Positions 1-7,717 of a stretch of 64,000 nt of DNA are shown here, piece by piece. This DNA comes from Streptomyces vinaceus (lineage in GTDB: Bacteria > Actinomycetota > Actinomycetes > Streptomycetales > Streptomycetaceae): positions 4,865,001 to 4,929,000 of the forward strand of contig NZ_CP023692.1 of assembly GCF_008704935.1 (NCBI RefSeq), written 5' to 3'. Both the position numbers and the translations under genes were made by a program. Position 1 is the first letter of the stretch, and each line of letters opens with the position of its first letter. The notes below the pieces were generated by a model, which saw nothing but the letters and a program-made list of their open reading frames with translations, made no database searches and had not been told where the DNA came from.

Positions 1-2
1 GG

Positions 3-836
3 ATCATCCCGAGCGCGGGCGTCAGCCTGGCCGACGGCGAGGCACTGGCCGCGGCCGCCGCGAAGGGCGAGGTCAAGGTGCGCCTGGACCTGGACCAGGA
101 GCACGTGAAGAAGACCACCCGCAACGTGATCGCCGAGACCCGGGGCGGCCGCGCCGACCGCGTGGTCACCGTCGGCTCCCACCTGGACTCGGTCCCCGCG
201 GGCCCCGGCATCAACGACAACGGCTCCGGCTCGGCCGGTCTGCTGGAGGTGGCCCTCAAGCTGGCCGACGAGGGCGCCAACAAGAAGGGCAAGGGCCCGG
301 CGAACAAGGTCCGCTTCGCCTGGTGGTCGGCAGAGGAGCTCGGCCTGCTGGGCTCCGAGCACTACGTGGCACAGCTGTCCGAGCAGCAGAGGAAGGACAT
401 CGCGCTCTACCTGAACTTCGACATGATCGCTTCGCCGAACCCGGTGCAGTTCGTCTACGACGGCGACGACTCGGACAAGACCGGCGAGGGCGCCGGGCCG
501 GCCGGCTCGGCGCAGATCGAGGCGCTCATCAACGGCTTCCTCGACAAGAAGCACAAGCCGCACGAGGGCAGTGACTTCGACGGCCGCTCCGACTACGGCC
601 CGTTCATCGCGAACGGCATCCCGGCCGGCGGTACGTTCACCGGCGCCGAGGGCATCAAGACCGCCGAGCAGGCCGAGCGGTACGGCGGCACGGCCGGCGC
701 CCCGTACGACCCGAACTACCACGGGGCGGGCGACACCCTGAAGAACGTGGACCTGAAGGCCTTCGACACCAACCTGGACGTCATCGCCCACGCGGTCGGC
801 ACGTACGCCCAGGACCTGAGCTCGCTGGGCAAGTAG
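3..836 (+). CDS. M28 family zinc aminopeptidase, 5'-truncated by the window edge
   Basis: Secreted di-zinc aminopeptidase of the Streptomyces griseus aminopeptidase type; only the C-terminal 277 residues are in the window, and the frame is open from base 3. The first residues visible (IIPSAGVS...) resemble the end of a PA domain. Counting from the Met codon at 78, the expected metal ligands are all present: H35 in GSHLDSV, D47 in NDNGSG, E86/E87 in SAEELG (catalytic base plus ligand), D115 in NFDM and H215 in DPNYHGAGDT. The order and spacing match the family. The gene converges on the subtilase gene with a strong hairpin between them. Removal of hydrophobic N-terminal residues from extracellular peptides is the family activity; substrate cannot be read here. 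Confidence 0.9.
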   Translation: MIPSAGVSLADGEALAAAAAKGEVKVRLDLDQEHVKKTTRNVIAETRGGRADRVVTVGSHLDSVPAGPGINDNGSGSAGLLEVALKLADEGANKKGKGPANKVRFAWWSAEELGLLGSEHYVAQLSEQQRKDIALYLNFDMIASPNPVQFVYDGDDSDKTGEGAGPAGSAQIEALINGFLDKKHKPHEGSDFDGRSDYGPFIANGIPAGGTFTGAEGIKTAEQAERYGGTAGAPYDPNYHGAGDTLKNVDLKAFDTNLDVIAHAVGTYAQDLSSLGK

Positions 837-867
837 CCGGCGGGCGCTGCCGAGGGGGGAACGGCGA

Positions 868-900
868 AGGGGCGGGCGCCCGATGCGGGCGCCCGCCCCT
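868..900. terminator. Bidirectional terminator between the two secreted peptidase genes
   Basis: Perfect 15-bp arms (868-882 and 886-900, AGGGGCGGGCGCCCG and its complement) with a 3-nt loop, placed between two convergent genes. No U-tract, as is usual for streptomycete terminators. Confidence 0.8.
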
Positions 901-926
901 CCGTCATGCGATCAGCCGGTCATCCG

Positions 927-3900
927 CTACGGGGTGACCTTCTCGATCTGGACGCTGCCGGTGCCGGCGGCGGTGCCGCGGGCGTTGAGCAGCTTGACCT
1001 CGCCGAAGAACTGACGGCCCTCGGGGGCCGGAGCGGCGGCGAGGACGTTCGCCGTGACGGTCGCCGAGGCGCCGTTGGCGAGGTTCACCGCGGCGCCCTC
1101 GTCGACCTGGACGGAGCCCAGGGCGGACGAGAAGTACACGTCGCGGTAGTTGAACGTGGTGGTGCCGGCCGGAACGGCGTAGCCGTCCACCTGGATGGTG
1201 TAGGTACCGGCGGCCGGGTTGAGCAGGGTCACGGCCTCCTCGGAGTCGCCGTCGGCGGAGGAGCCGACCTTCACGCCGTCCTTGAGGACGGTGAGGTCGA
1301 GGTCGGCACCGGTGTCGGAGACACCGCCGATGGCCACGTCCAGGCGGGAGACGCCCTCACCGATGGTGACGGTGCTGGTCTGGGTCTCGCCGTTCGCGAT
1401 GGTCGGCTTGGCGACCTTCGCGGAGCCGAGCGGGCCGCCCTGGAGCTTGCCGCCGGAGATGGCGGCGGCCTCGTTCTTGATGGTCCACTGGACCGGGGCC
1501 GGGGTGCCCTGCTTCACCTCGGGCAGGACCTTGACCGCCGGGTCGAAGGCCGCGCCGAGCACGGAGACGTCCAGCTTGAACGGGTTGTCGAGCAGCGGCG
1601 ACGTACGGCGCGACTCGACCTCGATCTCCCAGACGCCCGGCTGCGGGTTCGCGTACGAACGCAGGTCGGGGCGGCACTGGTTGGCCGGGTTGTCGTAGTT
1701 CGGGTAGCACTGCGTCGTCGCGCTGTCCTCGACGCCCACGCCGTACGGGTGGATCGAGATGAAGCGCGTCTGGCTGCCCGGGTTCAGGCCGCCGAGGGCG
1801 ACCTCAAGGGACTTCGCGCCCTGCGGAACGGTCACGAAGTACGACTTGTGGCTGTTGCGCTGGACCGAGGAGGTGTCGGACATCGTGAACGACGGCTGCG
1901 CCAGCGGGGTGGAGGCGACGACCGTGGTCAGGATCTGCTTGTCGATGCCCTCGGTGGTCTCGTCGTCCAGCTGCAGGATGCCGCTGTGGACGCCGGCCGA
2001 CTTCGGGTTGGCCTCGACCTTGATGGTGACCGGCTTGTTCAGCGGCAGCGTGACGTAGTCGTAGCCGCCGACGACCTTGAACGTGCCGTCGTTGTTGCGC
2101 CAGGTCAGGTCGTGGCGGGTGCCGTACTTGACGCCCGTGGTGCGGGTGACGACGACGTCGTAGACCTTCTTCTGGCCGACCTTGAGGCCGCCCTCGCGGT
2201 CGTAGAGGCCGGTGCCGAAGCCCGGGGTCTTCAGGAACTGGTCGATCGCGGTGTCGACCGGGGCCTTGACGGTGAACTCGTTGGCCTTGGCGCCGCGCTG
2301 GAGGGACTCCCACGCGTCGACGATGTTGATCAGGCCCGAGCCCTGGGCGTGCGCCGGGACGTCGGCGATCTTCTTCGCGGTGCTGGTGAGCGCCACGCGA
2401 AGGCTCGCCGGGGTGACCGTCAGGTGCTGCTGCTTGGCGGCCGAGAGCAGCAGGGCGCTGGCGCCCGTCGCCTGCGGCGAGGACATCGAGGTGCCCTGCA
2501 GCATCGAGTAACCGGCCGGCAGGTTGTAGCCGGCCTCCTTCACCGGGGAGCCGGGCAGCCAGGTCTGGGTGGTGTTGATGGCCGCGCCGGGGGCGGTGAT
2601 GGTCGGCGTGAAGCCGCCATCCTCACGCGGACCGCGCGAGGAGAACGGGAACATGTCGTACTTCTTGGTCACGCCGGAGCCGTAGTTCGCGGCCCAGGTC
2701 TCCTTGGAGACCGCGGCACCCACGGAGATGACCTTGTCCGCGAGACCGGGGTCGCCGATGGTGTTGACGCCGGGACCCTCGTTGCCCGCCGAGATGACGA
2801 GCTGGACACCGTAGGTGTCGATGAGGTTCTTGTAGAGCTCGGCGCGGGCGTTGTTGCCGTCGTTCAGCGCCGGCAGACCGCCGATGGACATGTTGACGAT
2901 GTCCACGCCGCGGTTGACGACGAGGTCGATCATGCCCTCGGTCAGCGCGACGTTGGTGCAGCCGCCCGACCAGGAGCAGGCGCGCGAGGAGACGATCTTC
3001 GCGCCGGGCGCCTCGCCGTTCATCTTGCCGCCGAAGAGGCTGTTGGCGGCGGTGATGCCGGCGACGTGCGTGCCGTGCTCGGACTCGATGATGCCGATGT
3101 TGACGAAGTCGGCCTTCTTGCCGACCCAGTCCCCGCCCAGCGGGTCCATCGGGACGTCCTTGCGGATCTGGATCACGAACGGGATGCGCTCGGCGACGTC
3201 GGTCGCCGGGTTGTCCGTGCCGAAGTAGCCGATCTGGTAGCCGTCCTTGTACGGCTTCATCGGCTCGTTGTTCGTGAAGTCGCCGTCCTGGTCGGTGTCG
3301 ACGCGGACGGTGCCGGCGGCGGCGTCGTAGAGCATGCCGAACCGGTCGGTGGTGTCACCGTCGCGGTTGACGTCGCCCTTCGCGTCACCGGTGGCGGTGA
3401 TCGACTCGCTGAACCGGCTCCACTGGTACGAGCCCTCCGGGGCCTTCCAGCTCTGACCGCCGGCGCTGAAGGTGCCGCCCGTGGCCGTGACCGGGGTGAT
3501 CTGGGCGCGCCAGGTGGCGTCGTTGTCCGTGATCGGGTCGGTCGCGGTGACCCAGTCGACGATCTTGCGCTCGCCGGTGGTGGTCTTCTGGAGCGCCGGG
3601 TGGCCGAGGTCGACGCCCGAGTCCAGGATGCCGATGGTCACGCCGCGGCCGTCGGCCTGCGGGTTCTTGGCGACGAAGTCCACCGCGCCCGTCTCGAAGG
3701 ACGGGTTGTACGGGTTCTTCGCGGGGGTGTTCTTGTCCGGCCCCGGGTAGGTCTCGGAGGCGGTCTTCCTCGCCGCCCCCGCGTCCTTGCCCGCGTCGGG
3801 ACGCGGGTCCGAGAGCTGGATCTCGTGCTTGAGGTCCAGGGCGTGCACCGAGGACAGCTTCGCGGCCGCCTTCAGGGCGGCCTCGGCCTTGGCGGTCGGC

Positions 3901-4253
3901 AGCGTGGCGCGCACGTAGCCGAGCTTGTCGTTCGTCTGGCCGACCGAGGCGCCCTGGACCGCACCGAGCTGGTCGGCGACCTGCTTGGTCTGGCCGGGAG
4001 CGGTGGCCACCATGACGGTGACGGTCGCGTCGCCCTTGGCCTTGGCCGCCTGGAGCAGTTCGGCGTCGGCCGAGCCGATCTTCTCGTCGGCGGACTTGAC
4101 GGCCGGGGTCGTGCCCGGGGTGCCGGCGGGGCCGGTCGCCGCGAACGCGGGCATCGCGCCCGCGGTCGCCAGTGCGGCGACCAGGCCGGCCGCGGCCGCG
4201 ACGCGCGCGACGCGTCTGGCCCCGGATATGGAGCTGGGGGATTCGAGGGTCAT
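927..4253 (-). CDS. Secreted S8 (subtilisin-family) serine peptidase, about 1108 aa
   Basis: Large extracellular subtilase. I place the start at the ATG at 4253 because AGGG lies 6 nt before it; in-frame upstream starts at 4259 and 4322 lack a spaced ribosome site. Residues 1-40 are a signal peptide (Arg-rich, then Ala/Leu-rich, ending AMPAFA). An inhibitor-type propeptide follows, then the S8 domain with Asp about 211 (GILDSGVD), His about 393 (HGTHVAG), oxyanion Asn in SAGNEGPG and Ser about 589 (GTSMSSP). A long insertion between Asp and His carries calcium-type DxDxD repeats. The C-terminal 400 residues contain two beta-sandwich segments resembling pre-peptidase C-terminal domains. Adjacent to another secreted peptidase, so extracellular protein degradation is likely. 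Confidence 0.92.
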   Translation of the reverse strand: MTLESPSSISGARRVARVAAAAGLVAALATAGAMPAFAATGPAGTPGTTPAVKSADEKIGSADAELLQAAKAKGDATVTVMVATAPGQTKQVADQLGAVQGASVGQTNDKLGYVRATLPTAKAEAALKAAAKLSSVHALDLKHEIQLSDPRPDAGKDAGAARKTASETYPGPDKNTPAKNPYNPSFETGAVDFVAKNPQADGRGVTIGILDSGVDLGHPALQKTTTGERKIVDWVTATDPITDNDATWRAQITPVTATGGTFSAGGQSWKAPEGSYQWSRFSESITATGDAKGDVNRDGDTTDRFGMLYDAAAGTVRVDTDQDGDFTNNEPMKPYKDGYQIGYFGTDNPATDVAERIPFVIQIRKDVPMDPLGGDWVGKKADFVNIGIIESEHGTHVAGITAANSLFGGKMNGEAPGAKIVSSRACSWSGGCTNVALTEGMIDLVVNRGVDIVNMSIGGLPALNDGNNARAELYKNLIDTYGVQLVISAGNEGPGVNTIGDPGLADKVISVGAAVSKETWAANYGSGVTKKYDMFPFSSRGPREDGGFTPTITAPGAAINTTQTWLPGSPVKEAGYNLPAGYSMLQGTSMSSPQATGASALLLSAAKQQHLTVTPASLRVALTSTAKKIADVPAHAQGSGLINIVDAWESLQRGAKANEFTVKAPVDTAIDQFLKTPGFGTGLYDREGGLKVGQKKVYDVVVTRTTGVKYGTRHDLTWRNNDGTFKVVGGYDYVTLPLNKPVTIKVEANPKSAGVHSGILQLDDETTEGIDKQILTTVVASTPLAQPSFTMSDTSSVQRNSHKSYFVTVPQGAKSLEVALGGLNPGSQTRFISIHPYGVGVEDSATTQCYPNYDNPANQCRPDLRSYANPQPGVWEIEVESRRTSPLLDNPFKLDVSVLGAAFDPAVKVLPEVKQGTPAPVQWTIKNEAAAISGGKLQGGPLGSAKVAKPTIANGETQTSTVTIGEGVSRLDVAIGGVSDTGADLDLTVLKDGVKVGSSADGDSEEAVTLLNPAAGTYTIQVDGYAVPAGTTTFNYRDVYFSSALGSVQVDEGAAVNLANGASATVTANVLAAAPAPEGRQFFGEVKLLNARGTAAGTGSVQIEKVTP

Positions 4254-4527
4254 CAGCATCCCTGGATAAGTGAAAGATACGGTCCGGATTTCGGTGCCGG
4301 ATGACCGGTCAGCTTTGCGCAATCGACCGCTCTTTGGGGAGGCTTGTCATTGACCGAGACCTGACATGGCGGACTCTCGCCAGATCACGTCATGCGCCAT
4401 CGAGGCCGTACCGGGGCGTACTCGTACGAATCACAGGGTCTGAAGAGTTGCTTTGTCGACTTCCCGACCTCTTTGCGAGGAGGGTCCGAAGTCCCGTCTC
4501 AGGTCGGGTGTGACAACTTCCGGGCCG
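4254..4527. other. Intergenic region upstream of the subtilase gene
   Basis: The 274 bp between the CGNR gene and the subtilase must hold the subtilase promoter (reading left). I see no convincing -35/-10 pair, tRNA or small coding region. Confidence 0.4.
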
Positions 4528-5094
4528 TCAGCGCACGCGCGTGCGCGCGTAGTGCCGCGAGGCCTTCGCCCGGTTTCCGCACACGGACATGGAGCACCAA
4601 CGCCGGGTGCCGTTGCGCGAGGTGTCGTGGAAGTGCAGCACGCACGACTCGGAAGCGCAGGTGCGGATCCGCTCGGGTGCCGAACCCAGCAGGTCCAGGT
4701 AGTCGCGGGCGGCCGTCCAGGCCGGACCCCAGGTCGGGTCCTCGAACTCGGCGCGTTCGCCCGGGCCTTCGGCGGTCAAGGTCACCCGGACCCGTCCGTG
4801 CTCCAGGACGGCGTCGATCAGCGCGCGCGCACTCTCGTCCGCCGGGTCCGCGACCGCACGGGCGAGCGCCTCGCGGGCGGTCAGCAGGTGGACGAGGGTG
4901 GCGGCGTCGGCGCGGAAACGGTCGGCCAGGCCGGTGCTGCGCAGCCAGATCGCGAGCCCCTCGACCCGGGTCAGCCCGAAGGCGCCGGCGAAGAGGTCGG
5001 TGAGCACACCCTCACGCATCCAGCGCGTGTTCAGCAGGTCCAGGGAGACCGGTTCGCCCGTCAGGGGCCGGGGGTCCGCCGCCTCTGTAGCCAT
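4528..5094 (-). CDS. CGNR zinc-finger / ABATE-domain transcriptional regulator
   Basis: A 188-aa protein with the standard two-part layout: an N-terminal helical ABATE domain (residues about 15-135, thought to bind a small ligand) and a C-terminal CGNR zinc finger with C146, C151, C167 and C172 and the signature CGNR at 172-175 followed by basic residues for DNA binding. AAAGGAG precedes the ATG at 5094 with good spacing. It is divergent from the VOC gene, and the intergenic region holds repeated TAACC/GGTTA half-sites, so the simplest reading is a local regulator acting on its own promoter and on the VOC gene. The inducing ligand is unknown. Confidence 0.85.
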   Translation of the reverse strand: MATEAADPRPLTGEPVSLDLLNTRWMREGVLTDLFAGAFGLTRVEGLAIWLRSTGLADRFRADAATLVHLLTAREALARAVADPADESARALIDAVLEHGRVRVTLTAEGPGERAEFEDPTWGPAWTAARDYLDLLGSAPERIRTCASESCVLHFHDTSRNGTRRWCSMSVCGNRAKASRHYARTRVR

Positions 5095-5120
5095 CTCGCA
5101 GCTCCTTTGCGCCCGCCTGC

Positions 5121-5190
5121 TAACCCCTCAAGGTTACGTGACCGGTTGACGCTTCTCGATCTAACCCATAAGGTCGATTTAGAAGGTTAG
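5121..5190. promoter_or_regulatory. Candidate operator: two TAACC...GGTTA inverted repeats
   Basis: First pair TAACC 5121-5125 and GGTTA 5132-5136 (6-nt spacer) lies upstream of the VOC -35. Second pair CTAACC 5161-5166 and GGTTAG 5185-5190 brackets the VOC -10 and start point. The shared half-site in the gap between a regulator and its divergent neighbour is the typical arrangement for autoregulation. Confidence 0.5.
5146..5174 (+). promoter_or_regulatory. Sigma-70-type (HrdB) promoter of the VOC gene
   Basis: TTGACG at 5146-5151, 17-bp spacer, TAAGGT at 5169-5174. This is the best consensus vegetative promoter in the window. It predicts a leader of roughly 50 nt before the GTG at 5229. Confidence 0.6.
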
Positions 5191-5228
5191 ATCGATCTGC
5201 ATCGCCGAACCGATGGAAGGGGGCAGCC

Positions 5229-5687
5229 GTGACGGCTGTCATCAGCAAGCTGCGCACCGGGCACGTGGGCCTGAACGTCACCGACCTCACCCGCTCGCTC
5301 GCCTTCTATGAAGGAGCCCTCGGGTTCGAACTGCTCGGCGAGGGCAAGGAGGAGGGCCGCCGCTTCGCCTTCCTCGGGCAGGACGGTGAGCTCGTCCTCA
5401 CGCTCTGGCAGCAGGCCGGCGCCGCGTACGCCCCGGCCGCGGCCGGACTGCACCACCTGGCGCTCTCCGCGGCCACCATCGGCGAGGTCCGCGCGTACGA
5501 GGAGCGGCTGCGCGGGCTGGGCGTGGATTTCGCGTACGAGGGGGTCGTCGCCCATGGAGAGGGCAGGGCCTCCGGCGGGATCTTCTTCCACGACCCCGAC
5601 GGCACCCGCCTGGAGATCTCGGCGCCGGCCGGCGCCGAAGAGGCACCCGCCCCCACGTCGGGGGCTCCGACCTGCGGGTTCTTCTAG
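5229..5687 (+). CDS. VOC superfamily (glyoxalase/bleomycin-resistance fold) metalloprotein
   Basis: A 152-aa single-chain VOC protein with two beta-alpha-beta-beta-beta modules. Likely metal ligands are the His in the first strand (TGHVGLNV), the His pair in GLHHLAL and the Glu in RLEIS near the C-terminus; FHDPDG before it is the usual VOC motif. The start GTG has GGAAGGGGG upstream. A short Pro/Ala/Thr-rich tail ends in CGFF. It has its own strong promoter and lies 23 nt before the FMN-protein gene, so the two may be co-transcribed. Such proteins act as lyases, isomerases, dioxygenases or drug-binding proteins; the sequence does not decide between these. Confidence 0.85.
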   Translation: MTAVISKLRTGHVGLNVTDLTRSLAFYEGALGFELLGEGKEEGRRFAFLGQDGELVLTLWQQAGAAYAPAAAGLHHLALSAATIGEVRAYEERLRGLGVDFAYEGVVAHGEGRASGGIFFHDPDGTRLEISAPAGAEEAPAPTSGAPTCGFF

Positions 5688-5710
5688 GCGCTCAGGCAGG
5701 AGGCGGCATC

Positions 5711-6613
5711 ATGGAGCGGTACCACCAGGGCTCGCTGGCCGTGCAGGAACGCGTCGGCGTGCGCGAGCTGGCCGATCACGTCGGCCGTTCGATCGGCACG
5801 GGGATCAAGGACGTCGCCGCGGCCTTCCTCGCCCTGCAGCCGCACCTCGTCGTCGGCGCCGCCGACGGGGCGGGCGCGCTGTGGGCCTCGCTGCTCACCG
5901 GCACGCCCGGATTCGTACGGGCCACCGGGCCGCACCGGATGGCGGTCCGCGGCGGACTGCCGGCCGGGGATCCCCTCGACGGGGCGCTGGCCACGCCGGG
6001 CACCCGGGTCGGCACCCTCTCCCTCGACCCGCGCACCCGGCGCCGGATGCGGCTGAACGGGACCTTGGAGGTGACGGCCGGCGGGTTCGCCGTCGAGGCC
6101 GCGCAGGTCTTCGCCAACTGCCCCAAGTACCTCCAGAAGCGGCAGCCGCTGGAGCTGGTCGCGGAAGGGCCCGGTGTCGTGCGGCGCGGGGGCGCGCTCA
6201 CCCCCGACCAGGAGCGGGCCGTCCGCGCCGCCGACACCTTCTTCATCGCCACCACCGCCGGGGACCGTGCCGACGCCAGCCACCGCGGAGGGATGCCGGG
6301 CTTCGTCGAGGTGCTCTCGCCGGTCGAGCTGTCCTGGCCGGACTACCCGGGCAACGCGATGTTCCTGACCCTGGGCAACCTGGCCACCGATCCGCGGGCC
6401 GGGCTGCTCTTCCCGGACTGGGAGAGCGGAGCGGTACTCCAGCTCAGCGGCAGCGCCCGGACCGAGTACGGGCCCGATGGCAGCCGGAGCATCCGCTTCC
6501 GCGTCGAGTCTGTGGTGGAGGGCCTGCACCCCGGGCGGCTGCGCTGGAGCGCCCCGGAGTACTCGCCGGCCAATCCGGCGCTGCCGCCTCACCGCGGGAG
6601 TACGACCAGGTAG
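5711..6613 (+). CDS. Pyridoxamine 5'-phosphate oxidase-family flavin-binding protein
   Basis: A 300-aa protein of the larger PNPOx-like split-barrel type (COG3576-like). The core is visible in residues 40-280: the hydrophobic strand VEAAQVFANCPKYLQ, the flavin-facing segment TFFIATTAG..DASHRGG, and the conserved region GNLATDPRAGLLFPDWESG. These proteins bind FMN or F420 and often reduce or detoxify small molecules; the substrate is unknown. It directly follows the VOC gene, which suggests a shared stress or detoxification role under the CGNR regulator. Its 3' end overlaps the convergent gene at 6589 by 25 bp. Confidence 0.8.
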   Translation: MERYHQGSLAVQERVGVRELADHVGRSIGTGIKDVAAAFLALQPHLVVGAADGAGALWASLLTGTPGFVRATGPHRMAVRGGLPAGDPLDGALATPGTRVGTLSLDPRTRRRMRLNGTLEVTAGGFAVEAAQVFANCPKYLQKRQPLELVAEGPGVVRRGGALTPDQERAVRAADTFFIATTAGDRADASHRGGMPGFVEVLSPVELSWPDYPGNAMFLTLGNLATDPRAGLLFPDWESGAVLQLSGSARTEYGPDGSRSIRFRVESVVEGLHPGRLRWSAPEYSPANPALPPHRGSTTR

Positions 6614-7548
6614 GCGGCGGGCTCGCGGTCGGCGGAGGCCGTCAGTGCGGTCCGGACCACCGCGGCCTGCTGCTCGGGCCAGTCGCGCAGCTTGCGCGGG
6701 GTGATGTACACGACGGTCACGCCGAGCCGCTCCAGCGTCTCCCGCTTGCGGACGGCCTCCGAGAACTGCTCGTCCTCGCCCTGCCGGGGTGCGCGGGTGT
6801 CGATCTCGACGGCGACGGCCTGGTCGGGCCAGTATGCGTCGACCCCGCCGAGGTGCGGGCCGCCGGGCAGCCGCAGGTCCACGTTCCACACCGGCTCGGG
6901 GAGCTCGTAGCCCCGTACGAGCTGGTACAGCCGGTCCTCGGCGATGGCCCGGCCCTCCGCGAGCAGGGACTCGACGGCGTCCACGACGTGGGGCCGGTTC
7001 AGCAGCCGGGCCACCGTCAGCTCCCGTACCACGGCGGCGGGTTCGCAGTGCCCGCTGCGCACCGCCTCGCTGAGCAGGCGGCGTACGGTGCCCGCGTCGG
7101 AGAGCCGGCCGACCGCGTCGGCCAGCGCCCGGGCCACCGGGGCCACGGGCAGCCCGGTCACCTGCTGCGGACGCGGCGGGGTGTGCGTCCGTACGATCCG
7201 GACGGCGTCGACCGAGCGGAGCCGGCGGGTGTGGGGCACCAGCACGTCGATCTGCGTCAGGGCGAGCAGCGCGGGGGCGGAGGCGAACCGGTACAGCGCG
7301 AGGGCCGCGAGCCCGGTGATCATGGCCTCGCCGCCGCGGCGGCCGGCGTACAGCAGGGCGGCGTGCAGGCGCTCCTCGCTGGTCGCGGCGCCGGGGTGGA
7401 GGAGGAAGATTCCGGGCAGGATCTCCTGCCAGGGCCGCTCGGCGGCCTCGGAGGCGCTGACGCCGTGCTCGCGGAGCTGGGTGAGGCTCATCACGCGGGG
7501 GCTGCTGCCGGTGAGGTGGGCGAGGGGGAGGGGCGCGTTGTGGTTCAT
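6589..7548 (-). CDS. AbiEi-like N-terminal domain with DUF559/Vsr-like nuclease-fold C-terminus
   Basis: A 319-aa protein of a type common in actinobacteria. The N-terminal part (MSLTQLREHGVSASEAA...LPGIFLLHPG) is a winged-helix segment like those of AbiEi antitoxins. Then comes a helical middle, and a C-terminal domain with the pattern VDAYWPDQAVAVEID...E...R..LE..G..VVYITPR, which resembles the DUF559/very-short-patch endonuclease fold (acidic residues D and E, then basic residues). I use the ATG at 7548; the reading frame continues upstream but the sequence there is not protein-like. No toxin partner (AbiEii) is adjacent, so a toxin-antitoxin function is not supported. Confidence 0.7.
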   Translation of the reverse strand: MNHNAPLPLAHLTGSSPRVMSLTQLREHGVSASEAAERPWQEILPGIFLLHPGAATSEERLHAALLYAGRRGGEAMITGLAALALYRFASAPALLALTQIDVLVPHTRRLRSVDAVRIVRTHTPPRPQQVTGLPVAPVARALADAVGRLSDAGTVRRLLSEAVRSGHCEPAAVVRELTVARLLNRPHVVDAVESLLAEGRAIAEDRLYQLVRGYELPEPVWNVDLRLPGGPHLGGVDAYWPDQAVAVEIDTRAPRQGEDEQFSEAVRKRETLERLGVTVVYITPRKLRDWPEQQAAVVRTALTASADREPAAYLVVLPR

Positions 7549-7667
7549 GCGGCGGAGATTCCCGCCCGCACCGGCCCCGCTAACCCCTGTTACACGCCCG
7601 TCGACAAATCCGGACAAGACCGCACTAAAGTACGGCCGTTCGAATGCCGATAGCGTCGTTCGCATCC

Positions 7668-7711
7668 GCCGGCGGGGCCGGACCGCCCACAGGGGGTCCG
7701 GCCCCGCCGGC
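7668..7711. terminator. Terminator of the pepN gene
   Basis: Perfect 17-bp arms 7668-7684 and 7695-7711 around a 10-nt loop, immediately past the pepN stop codon (minus strand). Confidence 0.8.
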
Positions 7712-7717
7712 AGGTGG

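Noticed and set aside
906..4304. Very long open frame opposite the subtilase gene (over 1100 codons)
   Set aside because: It is rich in Gly, Arg, Val and Asp, has no domain, and mirrors the GC-biased codons of the real gene; similar mirror frames face pepN, the ABC permease and valS.
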